Of a stretch of 64,000 nucleotides of DNA, positions 21,428 to 33,272 are shown one piece after another. The stretch's first letter is position 1. Each line of letters opens with the position of its first letter. The DNA lies in the NCBI GenBank assembly GCA_001600635.1, contig BCKL01000011.1, forward strand, positions 249,383 to 313,382. Reading direction: 5' to 3'. Source of the DNA: Leucosporidium creatinivorum (Eukaryota; Basidiomycota; Microbotryomycetes; Leucosporidiales; Leucosporidiaceae). The notes under the pieces are model-generated. The model was not told the DNA's origin. It saw nothing but the letters and a program-made list of their open reading frames with translations, and did no database searches. The translations under genes and the position numbers were made by a program.

Positions 21428-23199
21428 ATGACAAGCATCTACTCTGCGACAACACCACCGCATACACCTCAACAGCCTACAGACTCTCCGCCCTTCGCTC
21501 CCTCGCTCTTCTCCTCGCCTCCGCCCGACTCGACAGCTTGGCCATTCACCCCCGATGGCACGCCCAAGAGGTCAAGATCCACCTCGGCTTCGTTCCAGGG
21601 GAGGGTACTCGACTTGGACCAGCTCACACTGCAGGATAGCAAAGGGAAACAGCGGGCTTTGGAGCAGGACGAGCCGATACTGAGGTGCGTTGTTTTTGAA
21701 CGCGCGAAGCTCGGGCCTCGTCTGCAGCAAAGGTGGAGCTGATCTGCCCTCGTTGTAGACCTTCACCGAATCGTTTCGTCCTCTTCCCTATCCGCTTCCA
21801 CGAGGTGAGCGCTCCTTCGCACTTTCGCCGCTACATCATCGGCCTCCCCCGCGCCTTCCGCTCACGATCGCTCATTGCCTTCGCGCTCGCCCTCCAGATC
21901 TGGGCGATGTACAAGAAAGCGCAAGCCTCCTTTTGGACAGCCGAAGAGATCGACCTGGGCGGCGACCTAGTCGACTGGAACACTCGGCTCAACGACGACG
22001 AGCGCTACTTCGTTTCCCATGTCCTCGCCTTCTTCTCGGCGTCGGATGGCATCGTCAATGAGAATCTGGTGGAGAGGTTCAGCTCCGAGGTGCAGTGTGC
22101 CGAGGCGAGGTGCTTCTATGGGTTCCAGATCATGATGTGAGTTCAACTTGGGAGGAGAGCGGCGAGAGGGAGCTCGGCCGAGCTGACCTTTCTCGGTTTG
22201 GACGACGACAGCGAGGGAGTGCACGCCGAGGTCTACTCTTTGCTCATCGATACCTACGTACGCGATACCGTCGAGCGTGATCACCTCTTCCGCGCTATCG
22301 AGACGAGTGAGTTCCGGCGCTGATCTCCCTCCTTCGGCTTTTGAGCTAGTAGCTGACTCGCTTCCACTACAACAGTTCCCTGCATCAAGAAGAAAGCCGA
22401 CTGGGCCCTCCGCTGGATCGAAGACGACTCTTCCACCTTCGCCGAACGACTTATCGCCTTCGCCTGCGTCGAAGGGATCTTCTTCTCCGGTTCGTCCTGC
22501 CTAGCTGTCTGCCCCTCCGCTCCCTCCTCGCTCACTTTGACTCTCCTCCTCTCTGCACTACACCACGAACAGGCTCCTTCGCCTCCATCTTTTGGCTCAA
22601 AAAGCGAGGCCTCATGCCCGGTCTCTGCTTCTCCAACGAACTCATCTCACGGGACGAAGGGCTGCACACCGATTTCGCTTGCCTCCTCTTCACCCATTTG
22701 AACCATCGACCATCAGAAGCGACTGTCTCTGCCATCGTGAGGGAAGCAGTAGAGATTGAGAAGGAGTTCTTGAGCGAGGCGCTGCCGGTCAGTTTGATTG
22801 GGATGAACAAGGAGTTGATGCAGGAGTGAGTTTGTCTCTTTTCCTTGGCTCTGAGGGATGAGGGAGGGAAGCTGACCACTTGGGGATGACACAGGTACAT
22901 CGAATTCGTCTCGGACCGCCTCATCGTCGCGCTGGGCTACCCCAAGCTCTATGGCACGGAGAACCCTCTGGACTTCATGGAGAACATCTCGTTGGAGCGG
23001 AAGACGGTTCGTTCCCTCTCCCTCTATTCTCTCCCATCCTTCTGCTCCCGAGCTGACCTCGAGGCGCCGTATGTAGAATTTCTTCGAGAACCGAGTCTCG
23101 GCGTACCAGCGCTTTGGGTTCTCGGGCGCTAGTGAGGGGGAGGAAGGGGGTTGGAACGCAGCGCCGGAGGATCAGTTCAGGACGGATGCAGAGTTCTAG
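21428..23199 (+). CDS. RNR2: Ribonucleoside-diphosphate reductase small subunit
   Basis: R2 subunit of class Ia ribonucleotide reductase; it houses the di-iron centre and tyrosyl radical needed to make dNTPs. Seven introns are inferred. After a Ser/Pro-rich leader the conserved core runs [27 protein letters not shown] (iron ligand Asp), [47 protein letters not shown] (iron-ligand Glu and His), [26 protein letters not shown] and the C-terminal FRTDAEF, the large-subunit docking peptide. One intron uses the rarer donor GTTCGT after ERKT. Complete. Confidence 0.96.
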
Positions 23200-24062
23200 T
23201 CCCTCCTCACTCCCCTCGTACGCCCCACCTCCTTCGCCCGCCTCTCCCTTTTCCCCACTCCAAACCCGAAGCACCGCTCAATTCCCCTCCCTCCTCGTCG
23301 CACATAGCCCTTCTTCGCACTCGCACACAAGCAATAGCAGTATCAAACCCCTCTCCTACCCCTCTCCTCTGTTCTCTAGATGTAGCCCCTTCGTTCCCCC
23401 CCCGCTCCTCGCTCGCGACCTCTCGTCCTCGCTCAGCAGTCCCAGTCACCCTTCTTTCTTGCCCTTGTAGTCGTCTATCAGCAATACACTTCTTCCCCCC
23501 TCTCTTTCTCATTGTGATACCGAGCCGACGATGAGAGGGCACGAGAAGGGTCGAGTAAAGAGAGCTGCGAAGGGAACACGAAACGGCTTGCGCCGAGCGG
23601 TCGTGCCGGGACGGCGAGCAGAGGTGGGGGCGATCTGAGCCGGCGAGGTGTGTGAAGGTATACTGAGAAGAGCGTGGTGGTGCCACTCGTCGTCGTACTC
23701 GAGCGAGCGATATGAGCGAGGGCGATTACTCTCCCCGTCGAGCGAGCGACCGAGAGCGAGGGCGAGCGCCGAGCACCCTGGCAAGCCGCCTCTCTCCCAG
23801 TCTTCCCTCACCTCTCTCTAACGCCACGACTTCGACATGTAACATAAGACGAGATCTGTTGCAGGGTCATGTCGGCCATCTCCTTCTCTAAGCTCCCTTC
23901 CTCGACTCGACCGACCGAACCGAACCTCCGCTACTGCTCGCCATCCCTTTTGAGTTCCACCTTCCTTCCTTCTACTCGAGCTCATGCCTGAGTCCTTCCG
24001 AGCATACGGGAGAGCTCTGTTTCACCCGATCATCGTCAGCTGCCGCGCCGCCAGAGAAGGGA

Positions 24063-24066
<4 letters not shown>
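23200..24066. other. Intergenic, RNR2/eIF3k convergent region
   Basis: About 870 bp of C/T-rich then mixed sequence, presumably the RNR2 3'-UTR and terminator plus spacer. Long frames exist on the minus strand but are compositionally biased and show no domain. No RNA gene recognised. Confidence 0.4.

Positions 24067-24109
<43 letters not shown>
24067..24109. repeat. (GA)n microsatellite
   Basis: An uninterrupted GA dinucleotide run of 43 nt, directly beyond the stop codon of eIF3k (CT on its mRNA strand, in the 3'-UTR). Confidence 0.95.
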
Positions 24110-24114
<5 letters not shown>

Positions 24115-24117
24115 CGA

Positions 24118-25013
24118 CTAACGATCAATCGAGATCTTCTCGTTGGTGACGGACGAAGTGGGCGAGTTGGAGTCGTTCTTGGGGAATTTGACCTCCTCAG
24201 CCGTGAGAGTCCAGCCGTACTTCTCAGCCAGAGCTTGGAGGGCGGGGGATCCGGCTAGACGCAAAATGGGCTGTCAGCTCAGCTCGGAGCGGGCTACAGG
24301 GGAGAGAGAAGTAGACGTACACTCGAGACCAAGGAACGATTCGATCGTCTTCTTGGCGACGCCCTTGAACGTCGCCTCGACCTCGTGGGCGATACTCTGC
24401 CTCACTTGGTCCTCAAAGCCCTTTGCCTGTGCCAGAAGATCCTTGACCCCCGCCTTGACCTTTGTATCCTCTCCCTGCTCTCCCTCCCTCAACGTCTTCC
24501 AAAACGAGCGGAACTGCCTCGCCTGCAAGTAACCGCTGAGCGTCCTCAGTCGCTCAGCCACGACCTTCTCGCCTTGGTCCTCCCTCTGCTGCTCCTCCTC
24601 TTCTTCTCCATCATCGCTTCCACTCTGAGCGGGGGGGAGAGCCGCGCCATTGACGAACGAGTCGCTCAACAAGGACCAAGCGAGGGCGAAATCGGGTTGG
24701 AAGGAAGCGTGCGAGAGGGCGAGGAAGAGGATCGAGAGGGTCGCGGACGGGGAGAGGAGCGAGGGGTTGAACTGGTACAGCTTCAACAGAGCGAGGTTGG
24801 CCAGAAGGTCATATGTGTTGCTGTGAAGTTGCTGTTGGAGGTACTCTTCTAGGAGGTGGCAGTCTGTTTCAATAGAAGAGAGAGGTCGCGTCAATAGCTG
24901 CTTCAAAGCGAGATAGAAGGCTACAGGAACTGACTGGAAGGGTTGTAGCGATCTACTCCGTCGATCAAGGTGGCAATGTGCGCTGGTCGCTCAGTTGGGT
25001 GCGAAGACGACAT
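24118..25013 (-). CDS. EIF3K: Eukaryotic translation initiation factor 3 subunit K
   Basis: A PCI/HEAM-domain subunit of eIF3. Three exons. The N-terminus RPAHIATLIDGVDRYNPSN followed by CHLLEEYLQQQLHSNTYDL and LANLALLKLYQFNPSLL is the family signature. Further matches are LQARQFRSFWKTLREG, KGFEDQVRQSIAHEV and ALAEKYGWTLTAEEVKFP. An acidic Glu/Gln-rich insert ([12 protein letters not shown]) lies in the middle. The first intron uses the donor GTCAGT. The 3' end lies against the GA microsatellite. Confidence 0.92.
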
Positions 25014-25401
25014 GATGAGCGAGATGAGGAGGAGAGGGAGAGAGCGCCTTTTCGAACTTCCAAGGCGAGACAAAGACCGGTCGAGGCGAGGGTGAGCTCA
25101 TCTGCTACAGTCGCTCTGCGAAGTCCAGAGAGCCCAAAGTACTGAGATGTACAATTTGCAGCCAGTTGCCGCCGAGTCTAATCCACTAAACGACCTCCCT
25201 TCGGCTTTCGCAGCTCTCACGCTCGCACTCGCTCTCTGCCAGCCTTCACCTGACCTGCAGTCCTCCTCATCTCCCTTCTTCCCCTAGCCCGTGTCAAGTG
25301 AAATGCAAGTACAACATAGTCCAGTCTCCCTACTCGCGCGCCTCCTCCTCCTCCTCCTCCACCCTCCTCGGCTCGCCGACCCCTCCTCCTTCCCCACGCT
25401 C
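25014..25401. other. Intergenic, eIF3k promoter side and YTH1 3' side
   Basis: 388 bp. Both neighbours are on the minus strand, so this holds the YTH1 3'-UTR and eIF3k promoter. Includes a CTCCTC-repeat stretch near 25344-25363. Nothing else recognised. Confidence 0.4.
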
Positions 25402-26953
25402 CTAGTACCGCTGCTGCGGCGGTGGTGCTCGCTCATTGCCTCCTCGGTTTCCGGGCTGTTGTGGGTGTGCGTATTTTCGGTCGGGGGGAGGATGGGGGAG
25501 AGAGGGAAGGAGGAGGGAAGGTCAGCTCAGCTCGGCGCTCGCCTGTACGACGACGGAGTGTAAAGGGAAGGAGCGAGGAGCGAAGACGTACCACATTCGG
25601 GTTGGGACAGTTGTTGGCATAGTGACCTTTTTGACCACAGCGGTAGCAGTCGATTTGGCTGTTCGAAAGCGAGGCGGGAGCGAGCGAGAGTCAGCTTCCT
25701 TTCCTCGGCGCTCCCTCGCTTTCTCTCCCTCCTCGTTTCCCAGACTCAACCTCAAAACTCACCTAATATCCCTCTTCATCCCCCCTCCCCCTCCTCCGCC
25801 TGCTCCACCCCCATAACCCGCTCCTCCTCCGCCATACCCACCACCACCTCCCGCTCCCCGTCCTCCACCACTCGGATCAGCAGCATGCGCCAACCAGTCC
25901 TTCCTGTGTAGCCTAAAAGTGGCTTCGGGGAGGAACCGCGCGCCGGAAACGTCGGGGATGCGGGTTGAGGAGTTGGGGGGTGGGGGAGGGGCGTCGAATG
26001 AGGGGCTGTGGGAGGGGGAGAGGAGAGAGAGGAGGAGAGGAAAGAGAGGAGGAGAGGAGAGAAAGGTTAGTGGGAGAAGAAGTAGCAGGAAGGGCGGAAG
26101 AGCAAGCTTACTGGCCGAACTGGCAATCTGGTCCCTTGGCGCAGAACCCCGTGAGGTAGTCGGGGCAGACTACGCGGCGGATATGCTTGAGGGGACATTC
26201 GGGTCCTGTTTCGGTGCGAGGCCGAGGCGGAGGGAAGGGGGGATTAGCGCGCGCCGAGCCGAGAAGAGGAAGAGGAAGGAGAGAGGAGGAGAGACGAACC
26301 GAGCCGACAGAACCCTTTCCTGTATTGCGGGCATTCTCGTATCCGCATGTCTTCGGTCACGTGGAGGTACATGCACTGTTGCAGGGTGAGCGCCAGTGAG
26401 TCGGTGGGAGGAGGAAAGACGAGAGAGGGAAACGATCAGCGAGCGCCTTGCAGCACCGAGAAGCGAAACAGTGACGACCCACCTCATCTCCGTTACTACA
26501 GAACCCATACTTGGCGAAGAACCAACATTCGGGCATCTTCCTCAAATTGTACTCGTGCATGAAATCGCAGCTCGCGCCCTTCTTACACAGTCCCCGTAGC
26601 CAATGCTTGCACACTGTCCTCGCATGGGCATTCTGCGGGATGGGTGGCGGGGGCAGCCAGTTTTGAGATGAAGCTGATACGTGACGGAGTGGACAGGCGG
26701 CGCCGAGAGGGCATGTGCCGGTGGTGGAGAAGGGGTGGCAGAGGGTCGAGTCGGCGTCGAGCTTGAGCGAGAGCGAGTGCTTGATGAAGGGTTCGATTTG
26801 AAATTCCGTGTGGCGAAAGTCGGGGCGGAGCAGGACTGCTCTAGTGGAGGAGGAGGTGGAAGCTGTAGGAGGGTAGAGCGGGGTCAGCGGAGAGAGAAGC
26901 GAGAGCAGCAGGAGAGAGAGAGAGAGAGAGAGCTGACTTGAAGTGATGGCCAT
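25402..26953 (-). CDS. YTH1: CPSF30/Yth1-type pre-mRNA 3'-end processing zinc-finger protein
   Basis: Subunit of the cleavage and polyadenylation factor that recognises the poly(A) signal. Exon 1 is 16 nt (MAITS), and the following intron begins GTCAGC and runs into a CT repeat. Five CCCH fingers follow, spread over exons: CHPFSTTGTCPLGAACPLRH, CKHWLRGLCKKGASCDFMH, CWFFAKYGFCSNGDE-CMYLH, CPQYRKGFCRLG-PECPLKH and CPDYLTGFCAKGPDCQFGQ (the last carries Q where C/H is expected before further sequence). A Gly-rich linker leads to a CCHC knuckle, CYRCGQKGHYANNC. The last exon ends in PPPQQRY at 25402. Confidence 0.93.
26912..26932. repeat. (GA)n microsatellite in YTH1 intron 1
   Basis: A 21-nt GA run (CT on the mRNA) begins four bases inside the first intron, next to the atypical GTCAGC donor. 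Confidence 0.85.
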
Positions 26954-27216
26954 GCTGGCTGTAGAGCTACGCAGGTTGATCCCTTTTTGTAGGCTGTTAC
27001 GAGTCGAGTACAGAAGACGAGGTAGTGGCAGCTAACAGAGCTGTTTCGCGCGTTTCGTCCCTTTGCCTCCTCCCGCTTTACTCGCTGCTGATTCAGCTTA
27101 AGCCTACCTCGACTCGCCTACAGAATTAAACTCGAAGCTTCTAGACTGCTCGCCTTCACCTTTATCAGCCAGCCTACTCGACTACATCCCTCTCCGAACG
27201 TGCTCAGCCTCGAACG
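26954..27216. promoter_or_regulatory. Divergent promoter region, YTH1/SAC1
   Basis: 263 bp between the start codons of YTH1 and SAC1. No defined element recognised; a modestly AT-richer stretch lies near 27120-27145. Confidence 0.4.
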
Positions 27217-27863
27217 ATGCCTCAGCAGCAGCTCCACTCTGAGCTCAGGCTCATCATCGCACACGATTCCTACACTTTGATCGCAGATTCAGACAAACCT
27301 GAGTCACTACACATCGATAGGGCTACAAACTCTATCTCCATCTCGGGTCAGTCCTCAGCCCTTGAGCTCACCTCGCCGTCACCGACACGCGTTGGTTGCC
27401 GCTCAGCTCCCTTTCGCTGACCCTACTCTGATACAGCCGGGGCCAATCCTCCCGTCAAATTCGAGAAGGAGCAAGTCGTCTACGGTCTCTTCGGCATCGT
27501 CTCCTTGCTTCGCTGTACGTCTCTCTCTCCCAGCTCACCACTCACGCACGCTCAACTCACTCACGCCTTCTCCCCTTCCCACAGCGGACTACCTCGTAGT
27601 CATCACTAAGCGCTCCAAAGTCGCCACCGTCCTGCAAACGCCCGTCTACACCGCCACCGACTTTAGCGTCTTCCCCATTGAGCGCTCTACCACCGTCGCC
27701 CTGCTCGGTCAACCGGACGAGGCCTACCTCCTGGGACTGTTGAAGGCCCATCTCTACTCGGCACCGTTCTACTTCACGTATGGAGGAGCGTATGACGTGA
27801 CCACGAGGTTGCAGGAGCAGAAGGGCGAGAAGGGGGTTTGGGAGAAGGTGAGCTCCATACGAA

Positions 27864-27917
<54 letters not shown>

Positions 27918-30183
27918 GAGGGCAGGCAGAGCTAATGGGGGTGCATTTGAACAGGCCGACGACCGCTTCTTCTGGAACAAGCACCTCCAACGTCGCTTGA
28001 TTGATCTTACCACCAGCTCGCCCGACAAGGATGTGAGTCTCGCTCGACGGGCGACCCTTCTTCGCCGAGCCGAGCCGAACCGAGCTGATTCGCCTCTGTG
28101 ACCACAGTGCAAGCGCTTTATCCTCCCCGTCATGTTCGGCTGTCCGTCTTTCTTCCCCTCTCTCTCCTTCTCCTCTCCCTCGCTGACCTCTCCAACCCAG
28201 TCCTCGAATTCAAGCAAACCTCCCTCAACGGCCGTTCCCTCCTCTTCGGCCTCATCTCGCGCCGCTCGCGCTACCGCGCCGGCACGCGCTACTTCTCCCG
28301 CGGCATCGACCGCGAGGGGAACGTGTCCAACTTCAACGAAACGGAGCAGATCCTCCTCCTCGATGCGCAGAATGAGAAGAGCGTCTCGGCGGCGGGCAGC
28401 GTCAAGGGCGAGATTCGGTTCGCGTATACCCAGACGAGGGGCAGTGTACCCGTGTATTGGGCCGAGATTAATAATTTGAGGTATAAGCCCGATTTGAAGG
28501 TCATGGAGTTGAGCAATACGGTGGGTTCCCTTGCCTCTTTTTCTCTCCCTTTCCTCTCGGCCCTCGCTCACCCTTCCTCCTCCGACTCGACTACAAAAGG
28601 CCGAATCCCTCCAACGCCATTTTGATGCCCAAATCTCGCACTACGGCGACCAGTACCTCGTCAACCTGGTCAACCAATCGGGGTACGAGAAGCCCGTCAA
28701 GGAGGCCTACGAGCGCGCGTTGGACGCCATGGGCAATGCGAGGGTCCATTACACGTACTTTGATTTCCATCATGAGTGCAAGGGGTTGAGGTTTGATCGC
28801 GTGAGCGTGTTGATTGATAGTCTGGATGAGGAGTTGAAGAGGCAGGGGTGAGTTTGGCTTGGGTTCTCTTTCTTTTCCTTCCTTTCCTTCTTTGCGCCGA
28901 GGTTGCTGACGAGCAACGGGCGATACAGATACTTCCACCATGATACCACCACCGCCCCCTCCCGCCCTCAAGTCTCTCAAACCTCGGTCGTTCGGACCAA
29001 CTGCATGGACTGGTTCGTCTTGCCCTCTCTCCCTTGGTTTTGCTCTCCTCCTCGGGGGTTCCCTCCCTTCTCGCTCGCTCACGCTCACGCTCACTCGCTG
29101 ACCTCCTTCGCCTGCGTGACAACAGCCTCGACCGCACCAACGTCGTCCAGTCCGCCCTGGGCAAATGGGTCCTCAACAACCAACTCCGCTCGCTCGGCGT
29201 GTTGAGCACAAAGGAGAGTATCGATGAGCATCCCGCGTTCCTTAGCATGTTCAGGAGTGGTGCGTTCTTCTTCTTCTTCTTTCCCTTTCTTTATCGAGTA
29301 AGAGCAGAGCTGACGAGCGATGGAACCCCCCTCAGTCTGGGCCGACAACGCCGACGTGGTTTCCCGCGCCTACTCGGGCACCGGCGCACTCAAGACGGAC
29401 TACACTCGGTACGCTCCTTCCCTCTCTCCCTTTCCCTCCCTACTGACCCACCTCGAATCATTCAACAGCACCGGCAAGCGCTCAAAGGAGGGAGCCCTTC
29501 AAGACGGCGTCAACTCCGTCATCCGCTACATCAAGAACAACTACCTCGACGGACCGAGGCAGGATGCGTATGATTTGGTGACGGGCGCTTGGGTGCCCAG
29601 GAAGGGTGCGGAGGGGGGGTGGAGGAGGGATGAGAGGGAGGTGGGGGTCAGGGCGGTGAGTTGGCGAGTGGCATGGGAGAAGAGGGAAAGAGCGAGTGCT
29701 GATGTTTATGCTGTCGTGCAGGCTCCTTATGTCATGTTGTTCGCCATCTTCTGCCTCTTCCTCACCGTCATCGCTCCCACCATCGTCTCGAGTACGTCCT
29801 TCTCCCTCCCCTTCCCCTTCTCTCTCCTTCTCCCTCACTAACCCTCTCCCTCCTTCACCAACCCAACAGCCTACCTCCTCTCCCCGCGCCGTCTCCTCCT
29901 CCTCTCGCTTCTCCTCCTCGCCTTCTCCTTCAACTACATCACCACGCGCGGCATCTCGTACGTCTCGCACCCTCGGCTCGTGACGATCGACGATGTTTTG
30001 AACTACTCTGGCAAGGGGTTCGAGTCCGGAAGGCGTGGGAGGCCGTTGGCTGTTCCGAAGATGGGTAGCAAGAGCGCGGAGGCGATGGGTGGGGCAGGCG
30101 TGGGAGCGAAGAGTAAGGGAATGCAGAGGAAGGAGAGCGTCCTGCCGTTGATGATGGGGAGTGGGACGGCTAAGCAGGATTAA
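27217..30183 (+). CDS. SAC1: Sac1 phosphoinositide phosphatase
   Basis: ER/Golgi membrane phosphatase that removes phosphate from PI4P. More than ten short exons. The SAC domain is clear: [56 protein letters not shown] and [15 protein letters not shown]. The catalytic CX5R motif is NCMDCLDRTN, split by an intron with donor GTTCGT after the codon for Asp. Two C-terminal membrane segments follow ([20 protein letters not shown] and [22 protein letters not shown]), then a basic cytosolic tail. One intron holds a 53-nt G run. Complete, with all catalytic residues present. Confidence 0.95.
27864..27916 (+). repeat. G homopolymer of 53 nt inside a SAC1 intron
   Basis: An uninterrupted run of 53 G lies between the donor GTGAGC (from 27848) and the acceptor AACAG (near 27953). 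It is the longest homopolymer in the window by far. It would form G-quadruplexes if real, but poly-G is also a known artefact of two-colour sequencing chemistry. Confidence 0.97.
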
Positions 30184-30424
30184 GAGGGGGGAAGCGGTAG
30201 AAGTGTGTGCGCTGACTTGCTATGCTGTGCGTTTGTGCCTCGCTTGGAGGACGAGGGTCGAGACGAGGGAGAGGCGAGAGCGAGAGAGGCCAAGTCCGAA
30301 ACCATCGCTCCTCGCGGGGACACCGCCTGTTTGATGATTCACGGCGAGCTCTTTGGATACTTCGACCCGTCTACCCTCACTTCCTCACGAGCTGAAGCCC
30401 ATAGAGCCGTCCCCGCTGCCGGCA
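30184..30424. other. SAC1 3' region
   Basis: 241 bp of unique sequence between the SAC1 stop and the left edge of duplication copy 2. Probably the SAC1 3'-UTR and terminator. Confidence 0.4.
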
Positions 30425-32890
30425 GAGCCCTACTTCCCCTCTCGGCGGAGAGCAAGCGAGCAATTCCAGCCCGCTCTGCTGGTACCGTCCCTTCAAGATT
30501 ACAGAAGCGAACTCAGATTTGATTATTAAGTTCTCCCCTTGCTTCTTGTACAGCATCGAGCTCGACAGCGCCTCCCAGAGACTTAACTTCGCCGCCCCCT
30601 CCCTCGGCGAAGTGCAAAACGAGAGCTGGACGTCGCTGCACCTCTTTGTACCTTCCCAGACTTCCAACTCGCACTCAGTTTGGATGATCAAGTCCCTGCG
30701 CCGCTTCCTGTAACGAAACATGCACCTTTAGTGCACCTCCAAAGTGTTTCCTGATCGTGGGTCGACATATGTCCCCTCGCCTCGAGCGCCGTGATTGGCT
30801 GATTTGAGGGGGAGGCGAGACGAGGGAGCGGGGCGGGAGGGCGTTGGTAGGGTGACCAGCGTCGAGGTGTACTGCAGAAGCAGTAGGCGCTTCTTGTGAC
30901 CAGCTCAGACGAAGCAGAGAGCTGGGGAAGAGGGACCGCGCTCGCCGAGTGCTCTGCGTCGAGCGAGCAGCGAGACTGAAAGTCGTCGAGAAGCGAGCCT
31001 GGCCATTGCAGCGTACACTCGTTCCATCTATAGCTCCTCCTTCGCGCGGCGATGACCTTCACGTCCTGCAACAGTGGAAGACTTAGCGCTCGGCGTCTCG
31101 CCTTCTCCTCACCGTCGCCGAGCCAGAGCTTACCTTCACCACTCGTGCCAGAGCTCGAGCGCGAATCCAGAGACTACTTCTCTCCCTAATTTTCCCCTCT
31201 CGCAGCGAAGAATGTCGTTCGACTTGGAAAAACGAAGCGAGATTTGCTCAAGATTCGTCGACTCGTGAGCGAAACGGAGCATCGCCAGGAGCGCCAGAGA
31301 CACGCCCTGCGTGGTGTCGAGAGGGTTGCCGGAAATTGGGCGGACAATCCCGTTGGACATGTCGAGACGCTTGAGATTGGGGAAGCAGCGGATCAGGGGG
31401 TCCAAAGGTAGAGAGCCCAACTGTGCGCCGAGCGGGGTCAGCTAGATGGCTTCGGGGGCACTAGAAGGACTCACGGGAGGCTTGATGAAGTGCAGAGTCA
31501 GCTCCTCCACCTGCTCCATCACCAGCGAGGTCCAGAATGCCGCGCCATCGGCCTTCTCGGAGGAGCACTCGGTGAACGTGAGAGAGCGAAGAGCGGCGCA
31601 TGCGGCGAGCGCCTGCAGGAGCTTGACAAGGTCCGCCGCCGTGAAGAGCTCGAGCTTGGTGATGGTGAGAGTCTCGAGGGGGAACTCCGAGCGCACCTGT
31701 TGCAAGTGGGACGCTGGTCAGCCCACGGATTCAAGTCGGCAGGCAGACTCGGACGCCGCGAGGCGCACCTTGAGCGAGTAACGCTGGAACAACTCCTCTG
31801 CGAGCAAGTCGCCGAGTTCTCTGACTGATCTCGGCTGGCTGGGATCCGGTTCGAGGTAACAGTCGAGCGTGAGGTGGTGCAAGGATGGGAGGTAGTGCAA
31901 GACGGCAAGCTCGTCGGGCGATTCCCACGGAATCTCATGTTCCTCGGTGTACCGGAGGTCGGTGATGGATGCAGGCTTCCTCATCCACTGCTCGTGATCC
32001 CACCAGCTTCCGACAGTAAGGCTACACAGCTCGGGAATCTCGGCGCCGAGGTCGAAAGCGCCATCGGCGAAGTCGTTGTACTCGTCGATCTGTAGGCTCT
32101 GCAATCCTTTGCAGGATGACATTGCTCTTCCGAGCGACCTCGGGAAGCTTAGGGGGTAGTCGTAGTGCTCGTCGCCCAGCTGCACCGAGAGGCATTTGAG
32201 GTTGGCGAGGAAAGGCAGAAAGAGGGGCGACATGTCGGTGTAGCTGTACTCTGCGACTTCCCAGCGAAGCTCTTCGACAACCAGATGGATCTCGGACAGC
32301 TTGTAGAGAGTGGCTGGCCCGCTCTGCTGCCGATCGTCCGACGAGAAGCACACCGAGCGCCAGACGAGAGGTCGACAAATGGCAGCAAAGCGTCGATCGG
32401 CGAGTTGGAGAGAGGTGATGATCGCGTGCTGCTGTTTCCACTTCTTGTACTGGCTTCCTCGCTTGTTGTGCAGACCCGGTAACCAGCCGCGAGTGAGCGA
32501 GGGCGTGTGGAAGGAAGCGATGTGCGCGAGGATCTCGGTGGGGAGGGAGGGGACGCTGGGGCTGCAGTGGAGTCAAAGGATCAGCCACACCACTCTCCTG
32601 CACTGCTCTGCTATCCCTAATCACCTGCTCTGCTCTTCTACATTCGCCATAGCTCGAGCTTTGAGACGCTGGCGAGAGGACGGACGCTGGCGGGGACAGG
32701 CTTGAGAGCGGCGAAGTTTTGCTGGCGGGTCGGAGCTTGGCGGTGTAGAGCTGTACGAGCTTAATCTAGCCTCCTAGAGCGAACGGGCGGAGGTGAAAGC
32801 GACGAGACGAAGCGAGACGAGAGCCGAGCAAGATGAGGGATGAGGGAGAGAGACGAAATCGCTCCTTTGCATCTCGCCGTTCACTTCGAC
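30425..32890. repeat. Dispersed duplication, copy 2 (F-box gene C plus flanks)
   Basis: Partner of 7290-9740, same orientation, about 23.1 kb away. Conserved blocks include a hairpin-like GCACCTTTAGTGC (GCACCTTTGGTGC in copy 1), GTGTTTCCTGA, GGGTCGACATATGTCCCCTC, TGATTGGCTGA (inverted CCAAT) and GGGCGTTGGTAGGGTGACCA in the 3' flank, and GCTCGAGCTTTGAGACGC with ACGAAATCGCTCCTTTGC at the promoter side. Tandem ~150-bp units lie at 30425-30720. Confidence 0.75.
31136..32650 (-). CDS. F-box/leucine-rich-repeat-like protein C
   Basis: Paralogue of gene B with matching structure: a 26-nt first exon (32650-32625; MANVEEQS), a 63-nt intron (32624-32562), then SVPSLPTEILAHIASF and ADRRFAAICRPLVWRSV, the F-box region. 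LRR-like segments include LQSLQIDEYNDF, LHHLTLDCYL and LRSLTFTEC. The last exon ends in GFALELWHEW, TGA at 31138-31136, followed by a 68-nt 3'-UTR intron (31133-31066). About 480 aa. Presumed ubiquitin-ligase substrate receptor, target unknown. Head to head with F-box gene D. Confidence 0.75.
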
Positions 32891-33272
32891 TCGGGCTGGG
32901 ATCGCTGCTTCCGGGTTGAGGATCTTCCACAAGAAGGTGTGTGCTCTCACAGCTGCTGCCCTCACCTGCAGCACTCACTCTCGTCTCTCCGCTGCAGCTC
33001 TCCTCTCGTCGACTCGCTCGCTCGCTCGCCAGCTCCACTCGCCTCTTCGGCTAGCTCACTCGGCTCGTGAGAAACAAGAGCTCAATGGTGAGCTTTGATG
33101 GTACTTCAGCCTGCTGTGAGGTCAGGACAGGCACTCCGGAGGTGGGAGGCGGCGGGCTGTAGCTTCGAGAAAGCGAGCTGAGAGGCCGAGGACAGGCTCT
33201 CGAGGGCTGCAAGGAGGTCTGCTCGACATGCGAGCATCCCAGCTGACCCTCGCTATACTCTCAACCTCGCAG
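32891..33272. promoter_or_regulatory. Upstream region of F-box gene D
   Basis: With 32651-32890 this makes a 622-bp divergent spacer between F-box genes C and D. Just before the ATG at 33273, an ...AGCTGACCC...CTCGCAG stretch looks like the end of an intron, so a 5' leader exon upstream is likely. An alternative ATG at 33228 lies within that putative intron. Confidence 0.4.

Noticed and set aside
24067-24109. GA run as a telomere-like or regulatory GAGA element
   Set aside because: A plain dinucleotide microsatellite just beyond a gene; not a telomeric unit, and GAGA-factor biology is not known in these fungi.
24118-25013. Coatomer epsilon subunit
   Set aside because: First considered from its helical repeats, but the DRYNP, LALLKLYQFNP and EKYGW blocks fit eIF3k instead.
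27774-28571. 265-codon minus-strand frame with a poly-Pro tract
   Set aside because: Antisense to SAC1; the Pro run is only the G homopolymer read backwards.
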